Source: Cladocopium goreaui (taxonomy: Eukaryota > Sar > Dinophyceae > Suessiales > Symbiodiniaceae). Taken from it: DNA of 64,000 nucleotides. The stretch covers positions 169,501 to 233,500 of the forward strand of contig CAMXCT020001491.1 in NCBI GenBank assembly GCA_947184155.2. The letters run 5' to 3'. The notes below the pieces were generated by a model. The model was not told the DNA's origin. It worked only from the letters and a program-made list of their open reading frames with translations, and did no database searches. The stretch's first letter is position 1. Each line of letters starts with the position of its first letter. Of the stretch, positions 19,530 to 30,052 are shown one piece after another. The position numbers were made by a program, and so were the translations under genes.

Positions 19530-19959
19530 CTGTGAATTCCTGAAAGCATCAGCGCGCCATTGCTGGTTTCCCGCATGTTTCAATGACAAAAACTGGATAG
19601 CTGACTAGTAACTAGTAAGTAGTGACTAGTGTCATCTAGTATCTATCATGAACTATCCATATCTATCCCAATCTTGGGACAGCTAGAAACATGAAACTAA
19701 ACTGAAAGTTCCAAACTAGCCGACCAAGGCAGGCTTACCATGCTGTTTCATGGCTGCCTTCAAGATCGTTCAAAAACCCCTAACCTGCCCTGAAAACTAC
19801 AATGAAAGCAGGAGAGGATCTCCCTGGAAGACGTGACTGTTATGGCGCCCCAAAACAACTGAGGATGGCTTCTCAAATCCATCAGACCTGCAACAAATCT
19901 CTCACGCTCTGAAGTCGTTCACATATTTCTCGAGATGTCACCCTGAATTTGAACCACAA

Positions 19960-20158
19960 AACTTACCCAAAAACCGTTCAAAATTCCAACAGCAAATCCA
20001 TCCGACCGTGTTGGGATGTTCATCTGGTGCTACTCATTGGGTCAGCTGTGCCACCGACGGTCGCGTGGCGCAGCTATGGCGGGCGGCTGATGTCGATTCC
20101 CATGCACCGAACTACTGCAGAGCGCTGTGGTGTTGGGAGTCGGATTGAGAATAAGTTT
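19960..20158. other. GC-rich coding-like island, strand uncertain
   Basis: On the plus strand, after TTCCAACAG, a frame is open to a TGA at about 20140 and contains ATHWVSCATDGRVAQLWRAA, which resembles the end of a WD40 repeat (S-x-x-x-D-G-x-V-x-x-W). It would be the only clear plus-strand exon in the window. The minus strand also has open frames here, so this is only a candidate. Confidence 0.3.
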
Positions 20159-20176
20159 AAACTCGATTATCTCTAT

Positions 20177-20275
20177 TGTGACCTGACATAACTATGGAAA
20201 TTCACCATTTTTAATAGGTAAATCCACGATTTCTATGGCAATTTTCCATAGCTATGTTAAATTACCGGAGGGTAT
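20177..20275. mobile_element. Family A palindrome, left end lost
   Basis: Starts inside the left arm (ACATAACTATGGAAATTCAC) and ends TTAAATTACCGGAGGGTA. Confidence 0.75.
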
Positions 20276-20279
20276 CTCT

Positions 20280-21690
20280 AGGCTTGTGACCTGAGACAAG
20301 CATGCTACCTTGAAGAAACTCCTTCTCTTAAGAACTGAAGACATTGTGATATATACCTTATATATACCTTATATAACACTACAACTCTTCTTGACAAAAT
20401 GTGGATGAAATGATCGCAGTAAACGTTCAACCTGCTGGTCTGCTGGAGCTGAACATAGCTGGACCATCTTCCAGCCGAGGACTCCCAGCACCGAGGTGTC
20501 ACCCAGAGGCTGGAGATGAGGTGTCGGCAAGCCACGTTTTTCCAAGAAACTCAAGGCCGCAAGGCCAAGTTGAAGGATGTTGAAACATTCTGAAGCTGAA
20601 TCACGGAAAAAAAAACATAAACAAACAGCTCCTAGGGTGAAATGCCAAACCATGAAATGGGGTGAAAAGTGGGTGTTCTGCCATGTTCTGCCTCGGTACA
20701 TAGAGCTATCCTCCTTGTTTGCTTTTATGGATAAGGCCCATTCCCCACTAGGCAAGGATGCGCCCATGCGGGTACATGAAGATGTGTGGCCATGTTTTTA
20801 AGTGGTCGGGGTGGAGTTGCCTGGAACCAATGAGAGGTTCCAAACGCACAGGTTTTCTGCATGAACATCTGCAAGTCGGGCACATCTCTTTGATTCTTGA
20901 TACAACAGTCATCATTGCCTGCCCAGGTAAAAAGCATATGCAGTTGAAACACCACAGGATGGCTCGTGTTTCCTGCCAGTGGCCAGCTGCTTGCGCACTG
21001 TTGCTCGCTCACATGGTGCGGCCAGCTGCACCTGTGCAGGACACAGCGGAAACATCTCCACTTGATCAGTTGCCACCAATATTGTCCTTTAGGAAAAATA
21101 GAGGGGCCGGTTTGGTAGACGAGTTGCTATCACCTACCTATTGGTTGTTGAATAGGGGGAATCCTTCTATTTATCAAGCAATCAGGTGGGAAAAGAACAT
21201 CTATCGTTGCTACTACTGTAGCTTCTGTTGAACATGGCCAGTGAAGTGGCTGGGAACTCTCATTGCAAATCAGTGCGAGGGTCTGTTGGATAGGGAATAG
21301 AACAAGTGTCCCCACAAGGAATACCATGGCTGTATCTGTCCCAAATCGATTCATATAGCTTCATGCAAACCTGAATTCAAACCCTACTCCATTTGTATAT
21401 GCCTCTAATATCTTCGAAATTACATGGCTTGTGGACCGTTCTCAAATGCTAGTTGGTAGGTGCCGCTAATAACCATGGTTGGTTGGGCATTAATGGACTC
21501 ATCTTCTGAACAAAGCCATATGACAGCATATAACCATATATAGAGGCATATTAGGCAACCCCAAACAAAAGATAGAAAAGATAGAAAATATATAAAAGAT
21601 AGAAAATATATAAAAGATAGACAAATAGAATCCTGGTCCTACTAAAATAGTCATAACTTGTTTTTTTTGTTTTTCTTTCCCTATAGGTTT
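20280..21690. other. Stretch without recognised genes
   Basis: Mid-GC sequence without palindromic elements or satellites. The longest plus frame (20758-21231, 157 codons) resembles no family I know and has no splice-like boundaries. I do not call it a gene. Confidence 0.4.
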
Positions 21691-21741
21691 GGCCATCCAC
21701 TGGTTCCAGTTATCCCGCCTCGCCGGGCCGATTGCCCAGCG

Positions 21742-21777
21742 TCACCAGACCCTGGGGTCCTCAAACGGCTTCCTAAC
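21742..21777 (-). CDS. Enkurin gene terminal exon
   Basis: VRKPFEDPRVW and TGA; acceptor CGGCAG/GTT, phase 0. It directly continues KKQII from the previous exon, and the protein then ends a short distance after the E-K-D-I-E helix, as enkurins do. Confidence 0.75.
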   Translation of the reverse strand, partial: VRKPFEDPRVW

Positions 21778-24700
21778 CTGCCGAGGGAAAAACATCACCA
21801 GACCCCCGAGAATTTTCCAGCTTTTCTTACAGCTAAATCAGCTAAATCATGGTACAAAAAAAAAATAATGCCCTATTTCTATGGATTCGATGGGCGTCTA
21901 TGGGCTATTTGAACCATAGCTGGTTGAATCACCAGCGGCTAGGTTGATCAAACATGATGTAGCCCAATCCAGGTTTTTTTTTAAATGCCCTTGGGAGAGC
22001 GCCAAGGAACACAACAGGCCGTGGCCAAAATCATCCATCCGCACTCACGATGATCTGCTTCTTGCTGAGCTTTTCGATGTCCTGGAAGGGTTGAAACCCT
22101 TAGATCCCACCGGGATATCTTTTTCCGTGGTGAATCCAGCATTTTTGATGGTCTTATCATGTTCACATCTTTAAAAAAAAACCTCTGTTTTTTGATGGTG
22201 AATCCCATGTGAATCCCTCATTTCTAGATGACTTTCCCAGCTACAAACCATTATAAACCTCCATTTATAGCGGAAAACCACGGTCAGTGTTTGTTTGAAG
22301 CAGCTTCCCAGGCTTCGTGGCTTCGTCCTTCTCAATCTGCGACAGCTCCGCTTCGTGGCGTTCCTCACCGGCAATGTTGATCAGCTAATATCACGCAAAA
22401 TGGGTTGGTTGAATTACCGTTATGAAGAACCGAGCCAGCTACACATTGGAAATCTTTAAAATATTTATTTTTTCATTTTTTTATCATTTTGGTTGTCATT
22501 GCATTCATCATTTTTTTTTATCATTTATTTTATCATCTTCATTTTTTTTATCATTTGTTTTATCATGTTTTTATCATTTTTTTATCATTTTTTATCATTT
22601 TTTTAATCATTTTTTTATCATTTTTTTAATTATTGTTCATCATTTTTTCTTCCAGTGGTGCAAAAATTTTCCAAGAAATGGAAAATTACAATTTTCCTCG
22701 AGTTTTTATCATTTTTTTATCATTTTTTTATCATTTTTGCTTCCAGTGGTGGAACTGATGAAAAATGATAAAAAATGATGAAAAATGATAAAAAACATGA
22801 TAAACAAAATGAAAAAAAAATGATAAAAAAATGAAAAAAAAACGAGGAAAATTGCAATTTTCCAAAAAATGAAAAATTGCAATTTTCCTCGAGTTTTTTT
22901 CATTTTTTTTTCATTTTTTTTCATTTTTTTTTCATTTTTGCTTCCAGTGGTGCAAAAATTTTCCAAGAAATGGAAAATTACAATTTTCCTCGAGTTTTTT
23001 TTCATTTTTTTTATCATTTTTTTATCTTTTTTTTATCATTTTTGCTTCCAGTGGTGGAACTGATGAAAAATGATAAAAAATGATGAAAAATGATAAAAAA
23101 TGATAAAAAAATGAAAAAAAAAATGATAAAAAAATGAAAAAAAACGAGGAAAATTGCAATTTTCCAAAAAATGAAAAATTGCAATTTTCCTCGAGTTTTT
23201 TTCATTTTTTTTTCATTTTTTTATCATTTTTCATCATTTTTGCTTCCAGTGGTGCAAAAATTTTGCAAGAAATGGAAAATTACAATTTTCCTCGAGTTTT
23301 TTTCATTTTTTTTTTCATTTTTTTTCATTTTTTATCATTTTTCATCAGTTCCACCACTGGAAGCAAAAATGATAAAAAAATGATAAAAAAATGATAAAAA
23401 CTCGAGGAAAATTGTACTTTTCCATTTCTTGGAAAATTTTTGCACCACTGGAAGAAAAAATGATGAAAAATGATTTAAAAAATGATTAAAAAAATGATAA
23501 AAAAAATGAGAAAACAAATGATAAAAAAAATGATAAAAAATGATAAAAACATGATAAAACAAATGATAAAAAAAATGAAGATGATAAAATAAATGATAAA
23601 AAAAATGATGAATGCAATGATAACCAAAATGATAAAAAAATGAAAAAATAAATATTTTGACCTGGCCCAGTCTGTGGCTGCAAGTTTTTCATAAAATTAC
23701 CGGTACTTAGATGGGCCATGGAGTTAGTTAACTAGTTAGTAAATGGATTATAATTGGGATATAGGGGGTTATATCCCCAGTTACTAACCATTTAGCTAAT
23801 CCCATGGCCCAATTACCGGTAGACCCATTGAACATGAATTCATAACGGGTTGGTTTCTGGGAATGTAATTTACAATCCATAAAGCAACGATAAACTACCG
23901 TGATTATATGTGATTAATAATATTTAAACCAACTCCATTGGTAAAACCGATGGGAATATCACACATAATATAATGAACCTTCCAGGAAACAATGGATTTT
24001 ATCAAACGATTCGTGGAATAGTCGACCTTATGGGGGTATAGTGAGATATAATCATCATATATAATCAACATAATTTAATCTAATTTAAAGGAATATATTG
24101 GAGCCTTAAACTTAAGGCTGAAATAGGAACTGCGGCCTATCTCAGTCACTTCCCAGCCCTGGCATTGTCCCAGCTCTTATTTTGGGCCAGGAACTTCATA
24201 TTCCACCAGCCAATGGATTGGTTTTAAGTGGAAAATCTTAACCGGAAACCATGGGATTTTCTCATGAAATCTGAGGCTTTCCATGCCACTGTTGACCGCT
24301 TGTTGCCCTTCGAACCTACAGGAAATTTAGCAATTACCCTCTGGTAAACATACAAAAAACTATTGAACATGGTCATAGAAATAGTGAGTTTTCTCATTGA
24401 AAATGGTGATTTCTCATAGTTATGTTAGTTTACCAGAGGGTAGTTATTAATTGTTGTTTACAATGTGTTTATCCATGTGTTACAATTGTTATATCCATAT
24501 ATGGAACTTCCAGTGGGTATCATCCTCGGCCCATCAAACATATTCCGGTTTCCCAAAATGGGGGTACCCCTAAATCATCCTATTTATAGATGGATTTTCC
24601 ATGAAATAAACCATCCAGCTACGGTCATGACTATGGAAACTCTCATACAAATCCATAATGGTTCACATGATAACCCCATCATAGTTAGTAATCCATGATA

Positions 24701-27700
24701 GAAATATGGTTAACTATCAATTCAAAGAACATCTAGAAAATCTCGTAATAGTAATTTATTATCGATAAAAAACATACATAATATATATACACATTATAAC
24801 TATGGTTAACTATCCAATGATAGAATATCACTACAACAGAAAATCATTCCCGCATTCCGCATCCCGCAGATTTCACCTTGCGCTTCATCTTCCCCATGGT
24901 GTCCAACTTGGTGATGTGCGTACCCGCCTTGCGACGCGGGATGGGAGGGATGGTGGATGCTTTTTGGCACTCCATGGGAAAAAAATGAGCCCCAAACAAT
25001 GAGGAAATCCGTGTTGAAACCCTGGGAAAATAGGAAAACCATGGGAAAACCATGGAAAAAATATAGGAAAATCATAGGACACATATGGGAGACATATGGG
25101 AAAAACAAGGGAAACTATATGACACATATGGGAAATCCCCCAACTACATGGAGGTACGAGCTGGGAAAATCCACATAAATTAACAGTTGATCCTTCAAGG
25201 TGCGCATCGGCTTGCATCCAAGGATCCTGGTAGGCAGTATTCACCTGGCGGGTAAAAAACTCTTAAACAGTCAGATCCATCGGATCCCTTCTGTGGAAAA
25301 TCTTCTACCAGGGTCATCCAGGGTCAAACTTAAAATCAACATCTCAGCAAAAAATGGGAGTCAACTGAATCATCCAAGTTTACACCTGAATTCAGGTGCC
25401 ACAGCTTACCGCATGCTACCGCCGCGCCTGTTCCCACTTGGTCTTCAATCCTTCGATGAGATCCTTTCGTTCCTCCTCCTCCAGCGGCCTGAGGGATTTT
25501 TGGGGAGACATCTTTCGGGTGGGTATATTATACTTCAACGCCATCCGAATCATTAGCATGCATATACAGTGCATGCAGGCCGTATAACAGTATAACTACT
25601 GTATAGTCTATAGTGATATGAGATGATTGCAACATCATATCAACATCTTCATACCAACAGTGTCAATAATGATGATAACAAATTCAAGCCTGTTCGTGAA
25701 AATAGTGCAACCTAGAAGCGCCTGTAGAATCATGTATAGCATTGTATAGCACTGCATAGCTGGAATTCGAACAATAATGCCGATAAATCATGATAAACGC
25801 ACAATAAAGAATATTTATTCTAGTTCCCCCCCATTGAAGGATTAAAATAATAATTAGATTTAAAAATCACTCTTCAAGCATGTGGGCGAAACCACGGTTC
25901 GCTGCCTCATACGTGCAGCTTCTTCTTGTTCACGTGCCTCCTGCAACCTCAAGAGATTGGGAATGTCGAGATTCAATTCGTTGCAGCTCATTTGTCGTGA
26001 CGAGGTTTTACCCTCTGGTAACAGTTGGCCACAGAACATCACCCTTTTCTATATATCAGCGGGCCATTCTTCAGCGCATATATTAAATAATTATTAGATT
26101 GTGTTAAATTATTCTTCCAGAGTAGACTCAGTAGACCTGCTGATGGGCTATGACAATGCATGCGTTGTATATTCTTCCACCGCTTTTACGGCGATCCATG
26201 CAGAGTTCAAAATCTGCGATGCGAACGCGCGGATGTAGGAGTACTCTGCATCAATGTCCTGCTGAGGCGAAGGGAATCCGGTTTGCAAAACATCACCCAG
26301 TGGAAACATGTGGAAATACGATGAGAAAAGGTTCAAGAGAACCAAATGCATGTGGTAAAACCAATGAATCCAATGATAATTTCATCCCATCCATAAATCT
26401 GCGGATTTTTTTTCATCCCCAATCTGGGTAGATTTATGAACATTTCCTGTGACACCTGCATTGCTGGTCCTTCTTGATGTGGGAGAGGTACTTTGGCACC
26501 TTGCCATAATCCTGGAGAGCTGGACGTGACAAAAATTCTCAGGGTCAGTAGATTGAGGTCCCTGGTAGCTGTCAAAAATGGGGCAAGACATGAGGAAATG
26601 CCATGGTTGTGACATAAAAAGAGGTGGTTACCATGAAGGATAATGGATACATATGGATACGATCCATTTTTATTGAGACGCTGACGCCCACAACACCAAG
26701 CATCTTGAACAATGTCCCACAACTGATTTCGACGGAAAATCTCCAGTATCATACAAAACTGTATGTAATTATCTATCAGTTCTCCATATTCGGCTGGTAC
26801 CATCGCCCTTTGGTTTCTTTTTGGTTTCCCTTCAGCCACCCCAGCGAGCACCAGATTTTGTTCAATGCCATACTGCAACTGTTCCAGCTTCCGTCGCTGG
26901 GGATTGCGTGCCGCTTGGCATTGCGACACAGCAACCGTGCAGCAACCGCGCAGCGACCGTGCAACCGTTCATAGCTCTGTGACACTCCTGCGGAGCAATG
27001 GATGAGCTCATGGGGTACCCGACATGACAGAGTTTGGACTGAAAGCAGCAAATGATGGCAGTGATTGGCAGTGTGGCAGGGGAAAATCCTGGAAAATCCA
27101 TCAAATAAGGGGTAATATGTGGCAGCGCATCCAAAGACTTTGGGTCACAAAGCCACAGTTTGTGGACGGGGTTCTCTCATGTCTTACCAGCCATCAAGTT
27201 CCGCCAATTCTTCTGTGTCAAGCTATCACTGGTGGTTTCAAGCTTTCAAGCCCTGAAAAGAATCAATTTGGATCAAGTTGACAACATCTAAAGCGCATTT
27301 CAAACCACAAAACCAAGTCATCACAAAGTGCGGCATCCTGTGATACGATGCCCCAAAGGTCCGCCTCGTCGCCTTTCGAAAAGCCTAGGTCTCTTTGACC
27401 TAGGGATCGAACAACATGGGCGGCGCGGGCACCCTTCTGGCAGAGCCAGAAGGGAAATCAGAGCTAAGTCCCGAAATATTCCGATGTTCGGGAAAACCAT
27501 GGGAACACCATATGGTAAACCATGGAAATTCATTGAAAACCATGGAAAACCATGAGAAAGCCATATGAAATATCATTGAAATATCATTTCAAGTCGAAAA
27601 CCTAGGGGAGAATTTCCAGCTGATGTTACCTGGCCAGATTGCTGGCTGGTTGTGGGTTGGGTGATTGACGATCATTGACACCCAACATCCAGCGCCCTCC

Positions 27701-29330
27701 GAGACACCACCGTCTCTGGATTGACCTGGCGTCAGTGACACGGTAAACAACATCATCTACCCTCTCAAAATCAAACGTGGCAACTCAAAATCCTAATTTG
27801 AATCGGGGTTCATAAGAAAATCAACTATATTAATATTTATAAATGATTACAATTGATGCATGGGTGATGCTCCATTGCCATGTTTAATTAGCGGAGGGTA
27901 ACCCTACTTCTCAAAATAACTATCTTATACTATCTTCTGAGAAGGTGTTTGGACCGGAAAAAAAAAAACGTACGGTCTCATAAGGTGTTTGAAGCCATAG
28001 GGATCCAAAGGGTAAAATCAGTGAACATCATGATAATCTTAACGTGCCCCCGAAGTTCTAAATCAAAGTTCAGGGAAACTGAAATTTTAGTTGCTGAGCA
28101 AACATGAAGAGATGGAGAATAGAGCCACTGTTCATGAAATTGAAAGCCCTTAAACAAACATATCCCAAGTGCATTGAGGGGCGACCCGGCGACCCATGTG
28201 CATCCACCTGCTTATTCGCAAGGTGGGGAAAGCGCTGTTGTTCCAATTTCAAGTCCTGGACGAACGCTGCACGAACTCGTTGACATGGTGCGAAAGTTGA
28301 AAAAAAACACGGGGAAACCAAGCTGGGACCCCAAAAAATGAAAACAAAACTGACGTGATTGGATAATCAAGCACCTTAAACATTCTTAAACCCTATTGAA
28401 ACCCAAGTTCATTGAGTTGGAAACCAAGTTGTCTTATCTATCAGGAGGTTGAAATCTACACAGCGCCATTTTGTCACAGCGCCATGGCGGGTCCTTCCAA
28501 ACGGCGCTGCCACACTTTTGACGCCACTCGTCCATGTTCTTCGTTTCCTTGGCCTTTCTCTCCAGCTCCTGCGCTGAGGATGTGAAAAAGAGCTGGTGGA
28601 GCTGGTTTTGTGTTGGCGAAAAGGATTGGAAAAGGATCATCAACCGGAGTTATGAAAATCCACTGGTAAACGTTTACATAGCTATTGAAAATGATCATAG
28701 AAAGTTCGTGGATTTTCCCATTAAAAATTAGGTGGATCTTTCCCATCAGTTATGTTTACCAGAGGGTACTTCAAATGATCCCAAGATATCCCAAGAAACA
28801 TGCCCGTCTACTCGCTGGAATGTCAGAGTCGTAAACATTGGCATTCCCATGAAACACGGTAAACTAAATGTAAATCATGGGATTATAACATATTATAACG
28901 GGATTTTGCCCATCAACTGGTGCAGCATATCCCAACCATCCACACTATAACCCATGGTCGGGAAATCTATGAACTCATATTCCGCCAATTGAGCAGTGGC
29001 TCCTTTTTTTACACCCCTGTTCCAAGAATCCAAATAATCCAAACAACAGTTGATAACAGTTGCTAACCAACAGTTGATCAGTTGATATAACCGTGGTTGA
29101 TATAACCAACAGTGAGATATATATATATATATGTATATATAATCCCAATGAAATGAGAGGATTCTACTGATACATTAGTTCAACCATGCTTCAACCATGG
29201 TGAGAAACCCAGGTCGACGCCGTGACATCCCGAGGGGTCGATCGTATCGATCCTCGGTGGGGTCGCACTGCAACTGGATGGCCGCTTCGGCGTTGTCGTG
29301 GATCTCCGGCAAGCTGTCCTCCAGCGAGCG
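21742..29330 (-). CDS. Enkurin-domain protein gene, multi-exon
   Basis: Exons read from high to low: 29253-29318 (may reach 29330; membership uncertain), 28494-28568, 28208-28255, 26470-26511, 26229-26258, 25906-25940, 25428-25488, 25227-25244, 24877-24927, 22328-22363, 22049-22081, 21742-21777 (stop). From 26511 to the stop the pieces join in frame. They give, in order, DYGKVPKYLSHIKK, a D-I-x-x-E-Y segment, an acidic helix, ERKDLIEGLKTKWEQ, VNTAYQ, THITKLDTMGKMKRK, ERHEAELSQIEK, DIEKLSKKQII and VRKPFEDPRVW. GKVPKYL and L-K-x-x-W-E ... R-K-E-R ... E-K-D-I-E are the hallmarks of the enkurin domain. Enkurin and its relatives are axonemal or microtubule-linked proteins that bind calmodulin and TRP channels in animals. 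The first exon is not identified; more exons may lie between 26520 and 28200. Donors: GT at 28208, 24877 and 22049; GC at 26229, 25906 and 25428; GA at 28494, 26470, 25227 and 22328. Confidence 0.85.
22049..22081 (-). CDS. Enkurin gene exon, 33 nt
   Basis: DIEKLSKKQII; acceptor TTCCAG/GAC, donor GTGAGTGC (the best GT donor in the window), phase 0 at both ends. Confidence 0.85.
22328..22363 (-). CDS. Enkurin gene exon, 36 nt
   Basis: ERHEAELSQIEK; acceptor GTGAG/GAA, donor GA (AAG/GACGAA), phase 0 at both ends. Joining it to the next exon makes ELSQIEKDIEKLSKK, the conserved end of the enkurin domain. Confidence 0.85.
22458..23658. mobile_element. 1.2-kb fold-back element of TTTTTATCA-type repeats
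   Basis: The left end AAAATATTTATTTTTTCATT and the right end (its inverse, closing AAATAAATATTTT) start a near-complete inverted repeat of the whole element. Both arms carry GTCATTGCATTCATCATTTT. Inside, a unit CTTCCAGTGGTGCAAAAATT plus TACAATTTTCCTCGAG recurs at about 22651, 22944 and 23246 forward and 23345-23455 inverted, with smaller hairpins (CCTCGTTTTTTTT spacing) between. One strand is almost pure T plus C, then switches to A plus G. It sits in the enkurin intron between 22363 and 24877. ORFs here are Phe/His or Lys repeats without meaning. Confidence 0.85.
23704..23821. mobile_element. MITE-like palindrome, family C
   Basis: TACTTAGATGGGCCATGGAG at the left and CTAATCCCATGGCCCAATTA at the right; inner arms GGATATAGGGGGTTATATCC. 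Other copies at 46221-46336, 52620-52737 and 56070-56185 run in the opposite order. Confidence 0.85.
24336..24442. mobile_element. MITE-like palindrome, family A
   Basis: TACCCTCTGGTAAACATACA ... TTAGTTTACCAGAGGGTA. Confidence 0.9.
24877..24927 (-). CDS. Enkurin gene exon, 51 nt
   Basis: AGTHITKLDTMGKMKRK; acceptor CGCAAG/GCG after a pyrimidine-rich tract (24930-24955), donor AAG/GTGAAA, phase 0 at both ends. It corresponds to the T-x-x-K-x-R-K part of the enkurin domain. Confidence 0.85.
25005..25145. repeat. Irregular tandem repeat of GGGAAAACCATGG-type words
   Basis: GGAAAACCATGGGAAAACCA, then ATAGGAAAATCATAGGACAC and CATATGGGA repeats. The same word type builds the array at 56330-57125 and the stretch at 53150-53250 on the other strand. 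Confidence 0.6.
25227..25244 (-). CDS. 18-nt microexon of the enkurin gene
   Basis: VNTAYQ; acceptor CGCCAG/GTG, donor GA (CAG/GATCCT), phase 0 at both ends. It supplies exactly the V-N-x-x-Y-Q that follows L-K-x-x-W-E in enkurin domains, so its tiny size is not an artefact of guessing. Confidence 0.8.
25428..25488 (-). CDS. Enkurin gene exon, 61 nt
   Basis: One nucleotide plus PLEEEERKDLIEGLKTKWEQ; acceptor CTCAG/G, donor GC (CAG/GCGCGG). The G completes an Arg codon (AG/G) left by the exon at 25906. Confidence 0.85.
25906..25940 (-). CDS. Enkurin gene exon, 35 nt
   Basis: EAREQEEAARM plus AG; acceptor TTGCAG/GAG, donor GC (ATGAG/GCAGCG). Charged helix; phase fits both neighbours. A GT donor five codons earlier is possible but breaks the frame. 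Confidence 0.65.
26229..26258 (-). CDS. Enkurin gene exon, 30 nt
   Basis: DIDAEYSYIR; acceptor CAGCAG/GAC, donor GC (CGC/GCGTTC). A GC donor six nucleotides later would add Ala-Phe. It joins ...LSHIKK to give K-K-D-I-D-A-E-Y. Confidence 0.65.
26470..26511 (-). CDS. Enkurin gene exon, 42 nt
   Basis: DYGKVPKYLSHIKK; acceptor TCCAG/GAT, donor GA (AAG/GACCAG), phase 0 at both ends. G-K-V-P-K-Y-L is the start motif of the enkurin region. Confidence 0.85.
26800..27060 (-). other. Coding-like islands, edges unclear
   Basis: Minus-strand reading around 26850-26900 gives QRRKLEQLQYGIEQ after CCCCAG, and 26700-26750 gives LEIFRRNQLWDIVQ. Next to them is the tandem repeat GCAACCGTGCAGCAACCGCG (26930-26965). 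They could be further enkurin exons, but I cannot place splice sites. Confidence 0.3.
27360..27460. repeat. Two short perfect hairpins side by side
   Basis: CCTAGGTC-TCTTT-GACCTAGG (about 27384) and CCCTTCTGGC-AGA-GCCAGAAGGG (about 27430), 8- and 10-bp stems. A possible minus-strand exon overlaps (GFSKGDEADLWGI between TAG and GTATCA). Confidence 0.6.
27758..27901. mobile_element. Degraded family A palindrome
   Basis: Keeps TACCCTCT at the left and GTTTAATTAGCGGAGGGTA at the right; the centre is diverged. Confidence 0.5.
28208..28255 (-). CDS. Exon, probably enkurin gene N-terminal part
   Basis: DLKLEQQRFPHLANKQ; acceptor GTCCAG/GAC, donor CAG/GTGGAT, phase 0 at both ends. It joins ...SAVWK of the next exon up. 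Confidence 0.7.
28494..28568 (-). CDS. Exon, probably enkurin gene N-terminal part
   Basis: 25 codons starting ELERKAKETKNMDEWRQKCG and ending SAVWK; acceptor GCGCAG/GAG, donor GA (AAG/GACCCG). Membership is inferred from orientation, phase and lack of a stop in between. Confidence 0.7.
28661..28768. mobile_element. MITE-like palindrome, family A (left end diverged)
   Basis: CACTGGTAAACGTTTACATA ... TTATGTTTACCAGAGGGTA. Confidence 0.8.
29253..29318 (-). CDS. Exon upstream of the enkurin exons
   Basis: 22 codons starting DSLPEIHDNAEAAIQLQCDP; acceptor CTGGAG/GAC (or CACCAG/CGC, 12 nt earlier and in frame), donor GA (GAG/GATCGA), phase 0. It could belong to the enkurin gene or to the gene upstream of it. 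Confidence 0.6.
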
Positions 29331-29349
29331 CTGGTGAACTGCTGGGCCA

Positions 29350-29530
29350 TTGCTGGATCTATAACTATAGTTATGACTATTATGATTGGTGTATAGTGTA
29401 TAACTGGATAGATTTATAACTATGTATATAGTTATGATTGGTGTATAACTATACTGTATAGTTATATGGCCAATATGATTGGTGTATAACTGTATAATTT
29501 GTAATACTGTTATAAGTTATAAGTCATAGT
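29350..29530. repeat. Diverged ATAACTATAGTTATGATTGG-type repeats
   Basis: The words GATTGGTGTATA and TATAACTATAGTTATGA recur three or four times. No coding signal. Confidence 0.5.
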
Positions 29531-29702
29531 AAACGGTTTTATGGATTTTTGTGGTAGATATTGCTAGCTCTAGCTAAAGCCGATGTACCATGCGCTGCTT
29601 TTTTTTTCTCGGTATGTTTTGATGGGAAATCCGCAAAGTAAACTGAGGTTTGTAACTGGGAAAATCGATGAAAGTTATCTATAACTGAGGTATTTTCCAT
29701 CT

Positions 29703-29806
29703 ATACCCTCTGGTAAACCAACGTAACTATGGAAAATCACCATTGTTAATGGTTAAATCCATTATAAATGGCCATTTTCAATAGCTATGTTAAACAACCA
29801 GATGGT
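29703..29806. mobile_element. MITE-like palindrome, family A
   Basis: TACCCTCTGGTAAACCAACG ... TTAAACAACCAGATGGTA. A second, truncated copy (TACCCTCTGGTAATTTAACA) starts where it ends, sharing the TA. Confidence 0.9.
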
Positions 29807-29948
29807 ATACCCTCTGGTAATTTAACACTTCACCACGGCCAATGGCCCATGGAAGGTCGATTTTTATCATCTAGTGGAGATTGTTTAGTTCAGAAAACTG
29901 GTAAAGAGGCCACCCTGTTTCTTTTAACAAATGCGTTTTTTTCTTGGC

Positions 29949-30052
29949 TACCCTCTGGTAAACTAACATAGCTATTGAAAATGGCCTATTTATAGATGGT
30001 TTACCTATCAAAATGGTGATTTTCCATGGCTATGTTAAATAACCAGATGGTA
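29949..30052. mobile_element. MITE-like palindrome, family A
   Basis: TACCCTCTGGTAAACTAACA ... TAAATAACCAGATGGTA. TGCGTTTTTTCTTGGCTA occurs on both sides (29932 and 30058): a direct duplication of about 18 bp around the element. Confidence 0.9.

Noticed and set aside
19960..20158. WD40-like plus-strand exon as a firm gene call
   Set aside because: Only one partial repeat, both strands open; kept as a low-confidence island.
20758..21231. 157-codon plus-strand ORF
   Set aside because: No similarity to any family I know, mid-GC, no splice-like edges, opposite strand to the genes.
22422..23719. Phe/His/Leu-rich ORFs that look like membrane proteins
   Set aside because: T-rich low-complexity fold-back element; hydrophobicity comes from TTT and ATC codons.
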